Source: Brasenia schreberi (Eukaryota; Streptophyta; Magnoliopsida; Nymphaeales; Cabombaceae). Taken from it: a stretch of 64,000 nucleotides of DNA. Of the stretch, positions 11,416 to 23,200 are shown piece after piece. The stretch's first letter is position 1. Every line of letters begins with the position of its first letter. The translations under genes and the position numbers were made by a program. The notes beneath the pieces were generated by a model. It saw nothing but the letters and a program-made list of their open reading frames with translations, had not been told where the DNA came from and did not search any database. The stretch lies in NCBI GenBank assembly GCA_036023115.1, contig JAYKKT010000090.1:29683501-29747500 (forward strand). The letters run 5' to 3'.

Positions 11416-12801
11416 TTAGACTTGCATGGGAGCGAACGCACCCAACAAATCCGACTCCAGAGCGGCATGAAGTGAGGGAGAAGGCAGACGGCCAAGTCGA
11501 TTGCACCATCACCACCGCAACCAGGGTAGGCATGGATCTTGCCGTCCTACTTTTAAGGCGCTGCCACCAAGAACCACCAGCGGCTTCCCCCACCCGAAGT
11601 TGCTGGCTTACATCTCGAATCTTGGGGAGCTTCCCACCCTAGTACTAGTCGACTTGATCGAGCTCAGACGGAATAGCCTGGGATGCTTGACCCAGCTTTC
11701 TAAGGCCTGTCGAACCAGTTGACTCGTGTGGCCCGTCACAGTCTCATGTAGCACTCGAGCCACCCAGCCTAGGTCCTGACCCAAGAGATCACTCTCCTTC
11801 GCCTCGGCCCTGATGAACTGCAGGCACTTTCCAAAGTAGTCTCTTGGCAAGGGTGGGTTCAGTCTCTTTCGGTCCCCGGCTGCGAGAAGACACTAGGCAG
11901 TGTCATCTACAGGGAGGTTCCTGGCTCGAGTCATACATCGTCACATGAGTGCAACTAAGGCTTGAAAATGTGAGATCTCACCCTTTTCCGGCTTATGTTG
12001 CTGGTTGGCCTTGGTCTTGATCCGGGCGACGGGTTGTGAAGTGAAGCGAAAGATCCTCTCGAGGAATGGAGTGGGTTCGAACTGGCGCTCCAGATCGTCC
12101 TCGGAGATGATGAAACTAATCCGACCCAATTTCTTGTGGATCTGTGGGTGCTCGAGCAGTGGAGGGCGCGATATGGTTTGATAGCCGCGACCGAGTTCCG
12201 ACCAGCAATTGAAGAAGTGCCAGACGGACTCGCCGTCACCAACGAAATGATTGAGAGAGCAGCCTATAAATACACCAACTCTGTGATCTGAAATGCATCC
12301 GTGTGGATTCAGGCTCACACAGTAGCTCTCTCTCTCTCTCTGTGTATATGTATATAAGTCCGCCAAAACCACCATGCAGACAGCCCCTAAAGATTTCCTT
12401 GGTTTTGATTGAAAGAATGTGCATACCTGAACACAAAGGTGGAGCACAGAGTACCCATCGTAACTGAGATTACCATCTAGAGGGAAGGACCTCACAATAT
12501 TGAGCGGAACATCTTTATCGTTCACCAAGTCGGAGACATAAACCCCAGCGGCCTTGGCGATGACGAACTCCACTCCAGCGTCGTTGCAGTCGACAAAGGT
12601 GGTGGTCCGGATCGGTGGCCAGCCTGCCGGACAACGGATAGAAGTAGGAGAGGCAGTGGGAAAGAGAGGTTTCGAGTTGTTGGATGATCAAATCCAAGGG
12701 TTCAGGAAGCATGGGGAAAACGAAACCTGTTTGCATATAGTCAAGGGAGAGCATGGGCAAGTCCCTCGCTGCGAGCTCCCATCTTGATCTCTCCTTTCTC
12801 T
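11416..12801 (-). pseudogene. BAHD acyltransferase pseudogene
   Basis: Remnant of a BAHD acyl-CoA transferase, nearest in feel to the uncharacterised At3g50280-type acetyltransferases. Readable blocks in order: DLPMLSLDYMQTG and SHCLSYFYPLSGRLAT (near 12760-12610), FVDCNDAGVEFVIA, PLDGNLSYDG, the active-site motif HFVGD followed by WHFFNCWSE (near 12240), HFQALVALM, LNPPLPRDYFGKCLQ, SSPRFEM, NFGWGKP (for the family's DFGWG) and ALESDLLGAF. The HXXXD motif survives, but the frame is broken by stops at 11941-11943 (TGA where tryptophan is expected), 11893-11895 and 11608-11610, and by frameshifts near 12605, just after the intron near 12285, and near 11550 and 11450. An intron of about 140 bases (near 12290-12428) still has GT and AG ends. 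A functional enzyme from this copy is very unlikely. Confidence 0.88.
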
Positions 12802-13161
12802 CTGAAAGATTAATGTTTTAGTAGAAATAACACAGACCCACGCCTCGCTCATTTCTTTTGGCTTCTAAATTGATCAAGAGAGTGCCTAAGATAATGATAA
12901 AGACACTGAAAATACGTCTTACTCTAGACAAAGGCATGAGGACCATTTATAGTTCTGAAATCGATTGAATCAACGTGTTGCATATGGTTGTGAAATGTAT
13001 GACCATGTTTGAGAACACACACACGCACGCATTGAACGGCCATGATCATTCATGTCATACAGCTAGAACATTGGAAGTGTGCTGAAAGAATGTTACATGT
13101 GTGGCCATGAAACTTCGAGATGAAAGTGATCACGTTTTGGATCTTACTCTCTAATTTCTCA

Positions 13162-13310
13162 TTTTATATTATCTGCATAGTTGCAAGTTGAATTAAACAA
13201 AAAGAACCCAGAATTGTTAGCCAAGTTTATATGTATTTAAAATTAAAATTCCAACTACCAAATGATCTTAAGAAAAAAAATTAAAACTAAAATATTTAAA
13301 ATGATGCACC
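13162..13310. repeat. Third copy of the 10770-type repeat unit
   Basis: TTTTATATTATCTGCATAG then TTGCAAGTTGAATTAAACAA matches the unit at 10876, and the following AT-rich block (TTAAAATTAAAATTCC and onward) resembles the tail at 10970-11050. It has the same orientation, on the other side of the BAHD pseudogene. Confidence 0.5.
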
Positions 13311-13440
13311 CAGAACTTTAGCTCAATTGGCAAGGCTCTTTGACTGCCACATCTACATGATTTCAATTCCTGGGGGATGTGGTGCGGGATGTGGTGCATG
13401 TGTGTTAGACTTTGACCTCCCATTACAACAAAATTGTATT
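13311..13440 (+). repeat. tRNA-like short repeat (SINE-like), best copy
   Basis: Box A-like TAGCTCAATTGGCAAGGCTC (13319), box B-like GATTTCAATTCCTGGGGG about 40 bases later, then GTGCATGTGTGTTAGAC, TTTGACCTCCCATTACAAC and AAAATT. The spacing of the two boxes matches a tRNA-type internal Pol III promoter. Flanking target duplications were not resolved. Confidence 0.6.
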
Positions 13441-13850
13441 TAAAATGAATCGAGAACATAATGAGTAGGCATATCAATGAACTTGCGCTCTATACCTCGA
13501 AATTGTCATGGAGACACTGACAAATCTCACACAATCAAAAACCCTACCAAGCAATGGGATCAAAGAAACGAATACATAACGAAGATAAGATACTCGTTCA
13601 AAGATACGTTACTCGTTCAATTAAAATGATACAACAATTTCGTTGAGGCAGCATGCATAAGGGGCAACAGTTAGATCTGTTCACAGAACCTCTTTAGACA
13701 ACTTTCCAGAAGAAAAAGGGCCAGAATCATTCATCCCCCAACCCCAATCCTATCTTCAACTATAAAACAAAAGCCCCAAAAGCTAAAACACCTATCGTGA
13801 TAAACAAATAAGTCAAATTTTCTTGACCGCAAGACTTCAGATCAGGAACC

Positions 13851-14171
<321 letters not shown>

Positions 14172-14253
14172 TCACCGGAAATCCACAATGAAGACTAAAC
14201 GAAGAAGCGTCGAATCTGCAATAAGGTCGGTAATCGATTCGATCGACTGTCGA

Positions 14254-14261
14254 CATTTATG
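14254..14261 (-). promoter_or_regulatory. TATA-like box of histone H4
   Basis: CATAAATG on the minus strand, about 92 bases before the ATG and downstream of the octamer, which is the usual order in plant histone promoters. Confidence 0.5.
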
Positions 14262-14280
14262 GGTAGTGTTGCGGAGAAGG

Positions 14281-14289
14281 CGATCCGCG
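14281..14289 (-). promoter_or_regulatory. Histone octamer element CGCGGATC
   Basis: CGCGGATCG on the minus strand about 119 bases before the H4 start codon. This octamer is the classic plant histone promoter element for replication-linked expression. Confidence 0.85.
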
Positions 14290-14372
14290 TATTGGGGTAT
14301 AGATATCTAGGAACCGTTGATTGTGTTGAGATGGACGCTCAACATATTGGTTTCTTGGGTCCTGCTGATCAA

Positions 14373-14380
14373 TGACGTGG
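14373..14380 (-). promoter_or_regulatory. Histone hexamer ACGTCA in a degenerate type I element
   Basis: CCACGTCA on the minus strand is followed by TTGATCAG, close to the type I arrangement CCACGTCANCGATCCGCG but with the octamer half changed. It lies about 210 bases before the H4 ATG. Confidence 0.65.
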
Positions 14381-15702
14381 CAGATCTTCCGGGCCGTAAT
14401 TTAGTAGTGAGTCAGAAAGAGCTTGGCTCGAGGGGCCGGTCTGGCTCGGTTGGAAAAAAATATATAGTCGAACGGGAGAATTTCGGCTCATATTTCAAAC
14501 AGGATCAAATGGTGTAGGGAGCCAACGCGGGTCGGGCTGGCTCATAACAACATAAGCCCGCTAAATATTAGATTGAGTTTATAAGACTCGATTCAAATCT
14601 GTTTGAAACTCAAATCCAACTATAATCTTTTTACACTTAACAAGTTATATATACATATAATAAAAAACTATATATAATATATAGGAAAAAAAGTAATAAT
14701 ATATAGGAAAAAAAGTAACTGAAAATAATGTGTATATATAATAAAAAAACTATACATTTATAAATGTAAACTATATGTATATGATATATAAATATGTAAT
14801 AAACAATTATATATATAACCCGAGTACTTTAGATGCCCATATAAAATGTGGGTCGGCTGATATTGACATCTCTATAATTTAGTACGTTGATCAAAAGTGA
14901 CATAGCAATGGATTGGATCCAGCATGACGTGACATACTTATTACAAATAGAATACAAGCTTTTATGCAGTTGTAGTTAATAAGATTGGTATTAGATTTTT
15001 CATGTAATATTATATATAAAGATTATTTTCTTAATTATTATGGGGTATTTTTATGTTTTCATGCAAAAACTGAATGATTCTATAATCAATAATGGAGTAA
15101 GGCACTAAAACGAGCCAAACAAGACAAGCAACGAGTGTTCGGGTTGGACACAAAGCTACGAGCCCATAATTTATAAATAAAGTAGGTAGTAAGGGGTCCT
15201 TTTTTCGTATTTGATTTGTCTAGAACGAGACACTAAAATGAAGTTAAAACCTAATACAAGATTGTTTTCGGCCAAGGGTGGTCACTAATAATCAATGTAC
15301 CTGAGCTCAAAGGCGCGTATTGTGTAGACATACCACATAAAGAGAAACAAACTAATCTTCCCTTTAAAATTCAAGAGTTTATTAACAATATAACTCAAAC
15401 TTTAAACATTCTACTTATTCATATAAGCGAGCCAAAAACAGGTGGCTCGTGTTTGGTTCATTTACCTAAGTTGCTTGTGAGTGTGTGCATATAGAGAGAG
15501 ACTAGTATATGCTAGCACTGTTAGCTATTAATATGTCGGAATATTTTTCAACTATCCAATATATGAGATAGATAATTAAGATTTAAATTGAAATAGTGAA
15601 AAGTATACTTGAAGAAAGTATAAATACATCTTTTACTTTTTAATTAAATTTTCACCCATTCATAATGTAAATTGAATGGTTGATATACTAGTCTCTCTCC
15701 CT

Positions 15703-15703
<1 letters not shown>

Positions 15704-15773
<70 letters not shown>
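15704..15773. repeat. (TA)n microsatellite
   Basis: A TA dinucleotide run of about 68 bases preceded by a short CT run. Confidence 0.95.
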
Positions 15774-15777
<4 letters not shown>

Positions 15778-16315
15778 AGTCTTATGGTAACAAGGAGAAA
15801 GCATAAGGGAACAATCAACTATAAAAATACATCAAAGAAAGCAAGAGAAAGCATATCACCAATACATTTCCATATAGTATTGGTGTTTATATTGCATATT
15901 GATGGGGCTTTCAATTAGCCAGCTCAAATTTGAGCACCCTCACATAATCAAACTAAGCTTGATTGAGCTTAACTGGCTAAAGTTTTGAAAATAATGGCCT
16001 GAGCTTAAATATAGTAGGAACTGCCTTTGCTTAAATAGGTCAGGCTCATACATAACTCTAAGCCCAATTAGCCTGGTCCAGTAACCAGCAGTATGGATTC
16101 AGGTTTGGATCCAAATTCAAACCCTATCAATAGTTCAAGTTCGAACAACTATTTATATATTCCAATATAGTTAAAAGGGTTTGGAGAACATGATATATGC
16201 TAACAACTACTATATTCAAACCATTTGACATCATCCAATCTAAGAGATAGATTATTGAAATTTAAATTTAAAAACAAAATATCAAATTTTATCAGTATGA
16301 AAAAAACACCTTGAA

Positions 16316-16400
16316 TGATAGCTCTACGGCAAGGCACTCTAATGCCCTTGTCACAAGTAGGAGTTCGACTTCTCGAGGGTACGTACCTTTAGCTTTTGGT
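16316..16400 (+). repeat. tRNA-like short repeat (SINE-like)
   Basis: Box A-like GATAGCTCTACGGCAAGGC, then a box B-like GGAGTTCGACTTCTCGAGGG about 35 bases later, then GTACGTACC. It lies about 240 bases before the probable RS2Z leader exon. Confidence 0.5.
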
Positions 16401-16639
16401 ATAGATCAAGTACACTTGTAAACCTTGCCTTCTATTTTTAAGTCACGACCATTCATCGTTTAAATTCAATGGTTGAGATTTGTTTAGTGATGGAGCCAAT
16501 ACCATGTTCCTTTCAAGGAGTTCTATATGAAATCCGAATTTGGAGTATGAAAGATCCGATCAAGTCAAGTCAGGTTCTGGGATCCGACCCGCTGATATCC
16601 CTATCTGGAAAGGGGAAGAGTCCTTTTTGGAGATATCGT

Positions 16640-16711
16640 CTCTAGGTGCCCAAACGATATTTCACCCACAGACGGAGCGAAGCGAGGGCGACGCAGTGCA
16701 TCGTTCTTAGG

Positions 16712-16742
<31 letters not shown>

Positions 16743-16947
16743 CTTTTACCTTAAGTTGTTTCCCGTTGGAGTCCTTGCATATTGTGATTCGCCTCCTCTT
16801 GGAAAATAGCACTTTGCATCTCTTTGTTGATATTTTGGGGGTCGATCTTAGGGTTCATGTATAAATTTTGAAGCTAGTTTCATGAATCCGATTCTGTAGG
16901 GTTAGGAGGTGTCAGTTTAGGTCGATCTGGCTGCGATTCTCGGGGAC
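16640..16947 (+). other. Probable 5' UTR exon and promoter-proximal region of RS2Z
   Basis: A locally GC-richer block with a CT microsatellite (16715-16742), AGGGTT boxes and a strong donor GAC|GTAAGTTTTT at 16948. The nearest downstream gene on this strand is RS2Z, whose first coding exon begins with a good acceptor (TTTTTTGTTACAG) only 7 bases before its ATG. A leader exon must therefore lie upstream, and this is the best candidate. It would imply a 3.2-kb leader intron. An alternative donor exists at 16711. The transcription start is not determined. Confidence 0.4.
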
Positions 16948-18236
16948 GTAAGTTTTTCCGTTTTCTTCTAGGGTTTCTAATCGTTTCGAGAAGAGGGACG
17001 CCGTCGCTTTTTGTTTTTCTAGTAAGAAAAGGAAAAAGCTTATTCTTATCAAATTTTCCCTCTGGAAGGGATATGAAGTTGTGTTTCTTGATTTCTTCCT
17101 TGCCTTTTACTGCTTCGGTGTGATGTTCTGGGAAATCAGTGCATGTAATAACTTGTTGAAGTTTTCCTTGGTTCAGTCTTCGCTAATCGTTGTTTACTTA
17201 CCCTACTGCAAACATGGTTTCTTTTTTCTTAGAGGCACCTTTCAGTATGTTGTGAGTGCCAAGATAGGGCTTTTCCCTGGTCCTTCTTATTTTTTGTGCT
17301 AATTAGCCAGCATTTGTTTCTCGGTAATGGTATATATTAGTTTTTTCCTTGCCTTTTCCTGCTTCATTGTGATGTTGTTATTGACATTATTTATTTCTGC
17401 TAGTTAGCCAGCATGCTATCTAGCGTTTGCCATGTAAAGCTCTAAGTGCCTATTTTTTCTTCTCTTTGACTTTAAGAATGGTTCTATTAGATGATGATCT
17501 TTTTTTGATGGCACATACTTCAGTATGCCACCCCTGATGGAGCCAGCTGGTGAGTATAATCACTTCCTCTTTGTGAAGGTTATGGCCAAAATAGATATAT
17601 GCAAGCACCATGAAAGACTCACCTTGCCTAAGAACAATACCCTACTCTCAAAAACTAGGATCCCTGGTTTGACTTGTAATTCTTCTTGAGCATACTTTGG
17701 AGTTTGACTTTAACATTTGATGAGGAAGTATAACTGTACAAGTCGAACAAGAGATCTTGGTCCTCGAGAAGTGGGATATTGTGTTCTTAGGCAGGATGAG
17801 CCTTTAGTGGTTTTGAGGTACATGTGTTTCGGTAATGACCTTCTCAAAGAAGACGCCATTATGCTCACCAACTGGGTCCATCAGAGGTGGTATGTACTTG
17901 CAGCCAAAAAGAAAAAGACCACTGACTAGAAATGAACTGTTTTTGGAGTCTAAAAGAGAATCAAAATGAAGACTTACATGACAATTGACAAGCCCTAGCT
18001 AATATAGATTCAATTAGAGTAAAATTCTTTTGAGAAAAAGATTTCAATAAAAGCACAATGCTTACCACTTCTGGTTGCTCCTTCATTTAGTCATCTGTCC
18101 CAAAGCTTAATGCACAACACTTCTCCACTACCCAAAGCTTAATGCATGATACTTCTTTCCACTTTCTGATCGATATCACCTCTTTAGTTTCTTCCACTCT
18201 TATTTCTGCTAGTGATGCTATTGATTTGTTATATAG

Positions 18237-18505
18237 AAAAGAGTTTCCTGGTCGGTTTGGATTTCCTTCACAAATCATTTGATGATTCCGATATATGATA
18301 AATGGTCAAAAGGAGTTTCCTTGTCTATTGATTTCCTTCACAAACTCATTTGATCATGCTGATATATGATAAATGGTAAAAAAAAGTCACATATATTGAT
18401 TTCCTTGTCTGCTATTGATTTTGTTTTATAGGAAAGAGTTTCCTTGTCTTGTAGGATTTCCTTTACAAACTCATTTAATGATTCCAATATATGAGAAATG
18501 GTAAA
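18237..18505. repeat. Three diverged copies of a 70-bp unit
   Basis: Copies begin near 18237, 18311 and 18431. Each has a GAGTTTCCT block, then GATTTCCTTCACAAA (TTTACAAA in the third), then a TGATNATNC block and ATATATGATAAATGGT or ATATATGAGAAATGGT. It lies inside the probable RS2Z leader intron. Confidence 0.7.
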
Positions 18506-18935
18506 CAAAACAAGGGAGCCCGATATATGTTGAGTATATAACATAGATGAGTCTTGTATAAACCTGATGACCTGTATGAGATGAACTTTTTTTTAGGTAA
18601 AATTGCACTTTCTTTTAAGGCATGCTTTTGGTTTTACTCAAGAGTTAAAGTAGTTCATTTGCATTAAAATATTTCAGCCACAACCTCGCCATCTAAAACC
18701 TATTATAAAACATGAAGAACCGTATTCTTAGTGAATTACTCTGATGTGCTGGGACTTCTTTGGATTAGGTTTGAGGTGTAAACTGGAAAGTCATGGAAAA
18801 TTTTGAATAGATATTTATTGAATACACATTTCTTTAGCCATAAAGATAATAATATTTATCTGTGTTCCTCTAGCCATTATCTACTCTAGATTATCGGGGT
18901 TAGTATTGAGGAGTAAAGCACAAATGTATACAGAA

Positions 18936-19664
18936 GGCTATGTCACATCGGTGCGGGGACACAACTAAGGTATATAATATTATATACATAATATTCAAAT
19001 TAGAGCAAGTGGGACATCAATTAACATAAGTATATGACAATTGTAACTACACAACTTTATATTGAAGCAAAACAAGTAAGCAATTGCTAATTTCATCATA
19101 ATTGTACTTGTAAACATAAGTCAAGGCAAGAGTCACAAAAAGCAACCAAAAAGAAATCTTAATGTTTGATAAATGAAATGAACCTGTACCTGAGAAATCA
19201 TAAATCTTCACTATCAACAACATTATCAACTAAAGGGACTACCAGATTAGTGAGTTTCATATTAAGGGTATGCAAATCTTGATTGCCATCTAAATCATAT
19301 TCCTCCGGATTTGCATCCCAATATTTTAATGCGCCTTCACTGTAATATATTCAAAAGTATCTGTATACATGAGCATAATCGCTCAGTAGACAGAGAAAGA
19401 GAGAGAAGTTGTGTCTATGTGATGATGGTGGCAATGGTCAGGGATGCTCGTTGGATGTAAATGGGTGGCCAGGACGATGGTGGTAGTGTTGTAGTGAGTG
19501 ACAATCTTCAAAAGGATTTTGCGAAACCATCGATGGACAGCGAAAGCTCATATCCCCACCCAACAGAAAAGCGAGAGACACGGTGTCTGTGTTGCACCGA
19601 CACAATGTCAGTGTCGCACCAGTGTCGGTGCCGACACTTCACCTCCTAGAGGTGTGACATAGCC
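18936..19664. mobile_element. Non-autonomous DNA-transposon-like element (MITE), 729 bp
   Basis: The left end GGCTATGTCACA (18936-18947) is the exact inverted complement of the right end TGTGACATAGCC (19653-19664). Both ends abut AGAA, at 18932-18935 and 19665-19668, which may be a short target duplication. Near the right end are GC-rich GTGTCGG and CCGACAC inverted motifs. No transposase frame is seen. It lies in the probable RS2Z leader intron. The superfamily is not determined from ends and a 4-bp repeat alone. Confidence 0.5.
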
Positions 19665-20201
19665 AGAAGGCAGAGAACATCAAGATGCCCTTCCTCTATC
19701 TCTCCCTCTTGTTTGGATTGTTTCCTCCTCCATAACCCTCTTCCCTTGCTCACTCCAGAATTACCAACCTTTGATTTGTCACTAGGAATTTTTTGTTCTC
19801 ATTGTCATCCCCTTCTCACATCCCGGTCTCTCTCTCTCTCTCTCGTCTCTTCTATATGTCGTTTACCAGTTGTTGACATTGCATTTACCAATTGCTGACA
19901 CTGCCATCCAACACTTGGTTGCTACATTCAAAAGAGTGCCTGTGATCAGATTGTGTCATGGGTCATAACTATTCTTGTCATGCTCCGATGAGCACATTAT
20001 GTGCAAATATGCCAAGTCTTGCATGATGTCTGAGTCATTTTCTAGATTTGCCTATCAAATGTTGCCGATGTTGGGTCTCCTGGTTGACTTCATCATTTTA
20101 ACATGTAATGTGGGAGTTTATAAATTGCGGTTATAGTTCCTCTGTGTATTATTTTATTTGTTCAAAAATTCAGAGGGTCTATTTTTTGTTACAGTGCATA
20201 A

Positions 20202-23200
20202 ATGCCCCGATATAATGATGACCGCTATGGTGGCACACGCCTTTATGTTGGTCGTCTTTCTTCGCGCACTCGTACACGTGATCTTGAAGACCTCTTCAGC
20301 AGATATGGCAGGTAATCTAAGTACTGCTTTAGAAGCAATTTTTGTTTGACACTGGTTTTTCCTATTCAAATTCTACGGGATCACAAGGAAGTGTGTTTTG
20401 TACCCTATTTGAGTGGATTTAGGTTGCTGCATTGATTATCTCAGCTGCCACTAGTATCTTCAGAATTGTCTTCCTATAATTTGCTTGTTGAGCTCTCTAT
20501 CCTATTTTGTATCAATGACAGTTTGAGTCTTGGCTGGTTCAGTAAGTTGCTGAAATTACTTTTTGTACTAATGTGAGTGAGATAGGCTTTCAAGTTTCTC
20601 TCCCTTGTATCTTATGTGATATTTCAAATGCCGTGACTTTAAGCATTTTCAGAACTTGGGGTTGGATCATACTGAAATTTGTATTTCAAGTTTTTCAACC
20701 TCTCTTGTTTTCTGTCTAACTCTTTTACTTTGCTAATGCCATGACTTTTAAGTATTTTCAGAACTGGGGGTTGGATCATACTAAAATTTGTATTTCAACT
20801 TCTTCTCTTGTTGTCTGTCTCAATTCTTTGCTTTTCTTTGTCTTCCATGTGAAGCATTATTATTAATTTTCTTTCACCTATATCTATTGATGCATCATTC
20901 ACTGAGTGAAATTTGCTCATTTCTCTGCGATCATTGCTATCAGCCTCTTCACCAGATGTATTGTTTCTTCCCTTCGCATGCATTGTCACAGATCCATGGA
21001 TGCTTGACTTTTTGCCTCCTGTGGTCAGTGGTCACTTGCCTGATCATGTTACTGGTGGATGGGGGCTCAGCATCCATCATATCATTCTAGGACATCTATC
21101 CATAAAGGAAGCTTGCCTTTGTCCCTGGGTTTTGGATCTCTATGTTCTATTACTTGTCTATATGAAAAGGTTGACCCCAGGTGGTCATGTTTTTAACATG
21201 AATGATCTTATTGAAGGTTCCTGGGCATTTGCCCAACCTGGAGGTCTGTGGTGAGAGGGTGCCCTTGGTGGAATTCATGGCTATTCTTGCTGAATTAATA
21301 AGAGGCTTTGGCGCATTCTTTCTGTAGTGATGTTATTGCGTGTTTTTTGTCGAATTGGCAACATTCAGAAAGTGGTGTTTTCTCAACTTCTGAGGGGCGA
21401 AGTATCATTCCCTCCAGTCGTTAACTCATGATGGCCTTATTGTGCAAACATTTCCGCAGAGTACGAGATGTGGATTTGAAGCATGACTTCGCTTTTGTTG
21501 TAAGTATTTCTGCTGCTTATATGGTTTCTATTGTTTATCTGATCAGAACAGTGGCGGTCTGTATATGATTGTGAGCCAAGTTATCCATAGGCACATATTG
21601 GCTAGAATTTCAATTTTATTTTCTTGTAAATATATCACAAAACTAGCTTGACCACCTTTTTCCTGAATTTATACGGGGTTTAAATCTTGACTCTTCTGTG
21701 GTTCTCACATTGTATCACATTTCATTGAGTTTAACAAAAATGCTGAATTCAAGAGCAGAACCATTTTCCCAACGGTTAAGAGTTTAGATTAGTGAGAATA
21801 ATTGAAATGTATACATAGGGGGAGGCAGCCTCCTATTTGCTAAAAATGTGTATGTTAGGATTAATGCAATCCCATGTCCGTGACGTGTAAGTTATTTTTG
21901 GAATGTCTATAGATTAAGACCTTTTCCGCTTTCAGATTTTACCTGGTGGAGAAATTCCCAAAAACCGTATATTTGACTGGTTTTATCTGGCAACTGAAAG
22001 TCCATGGACTGAGACCTTTCCACTTTCTCACTAACAGGGTCTTCCAGATTTTAGCCTTTCTGTTGTATATTTTGTGGTTGTCATTCATTTTACAGGACTT
22101 TAGCGACCCTCGAGATGCTGATGATGCTAGACATGGTATGAATGGAAGAGAAATTGATGGAAGAAGAGTTATTGTAGAATTTGCAAGAGGGGTAAACACC
22201 TTTTCTTATTACCATGCATAATTGTAAGATTTGGTGATGTGTGTCTTTGTTTTCCTCATATTCTATACCTACATTGAGCTTAATTCAGATTGGAAATCAC
22301 CGTCTTCTAATGTTTGGTCGCTAGTTGTTATTTTACAGCTTTACTGCTCATTGTGTAGGGACCACGAGGATCTGGAAGTTCTCGGGAGTACCTTGGTAGA
22401 GGCCCTCCTCCTGGTACAGGTCGCTGCTTTAATTGTGGCATTGATGGCCACTGGGCTAGAGATTGCAAAGCTGGAGACTGGAAGAACAAGTGCTATCGCT
22501 GTGGTGATCGGGGTCACATAGAACGAAATTGTCAGAACAGCCCAAAGAGCCTCAGGTGCCACATACTATCCGGGTCCTGTCTTGTTTGGTATATATGCTT
22601 CTCATATGGTCTAAAGATGGAAGATATGTCATAGGCGTGACCAGAGTCATTCCCGCTCTCCTTCGAGGTCACCAAAACCACGCCAGGGTAGAAGCAGTAG
22701 TCGTAGCTACAGCAGAAGCCGCAGCTACAGGTTCTTCTCTACTGCTTCCTGCTAAATTAGGTGGCTCTATGTCAACATGCCAACAATAAGATTAGGCGTT
22801 TACCTTAGTGAGACTCGCTGATTGACATCCTGACCATCCTGGATGCTACCAAGCATCAAAACTAACTTCGCTTTCTTTTTCTGCTCGTAATGAAATATGA
22901 TGAATCATGCGACGTGAATTGTTGACCATCTGACACTAGCAGCGTACCAAATTGAGAATAAAGGTTAAACCTCAGGTTTGATTAGGCACTATGGTACTAA
23001 ATGCTCCATGTACACCTGAGACTGAGGGTCCAGTTATAATTTCGTCTTCTGGTTTTGTATTAGCTGACAACATTTAATGCAGGAGGATGCTTGGTTAAGG
23101 TTGAGGTTGAGGTTCTAGTACTGGGTTCATTTGGTTCATGACATATTTTTGATGGTTATCTTTCTGATGTCACTGTGCAGCCGGTCCAGGTCCCCTCCTA

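Larger units (their letters stand above)
14400..16639. other. Intergenic region between H4 and RS2Z
   Basis: Very AT-rich, with no gene recognised. It contains low-complexity GAGC/GGCTC-type degenerate repeat text (14520-14640, 15100-15180, 15930-16140), a long TA microsatellite and one tRNA-like repeat. Confidence 0.6.

Noticed and set aside
11941..12573. A 210-codon open frame that could be taken as an intact gene
   Set aside because: It runs through an intron of the BAHD pseudogene and ends at a premature stop; homology continues beyond that stop.
15676..15918. Frame beginning with alternating Y and I residues
   Set aside because: It is a translation of a TA microsatellite; similar artefacts occur at 1581, 53307, 56855, 61392 and 39126.
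20788..21254. Two plus-strand frames of 100 and 113 codons in RS2Z intron 1
   Set aside because: They do not join the RS2Z frame and match no family; the only idea retained is a possible non-coding cassette exon.
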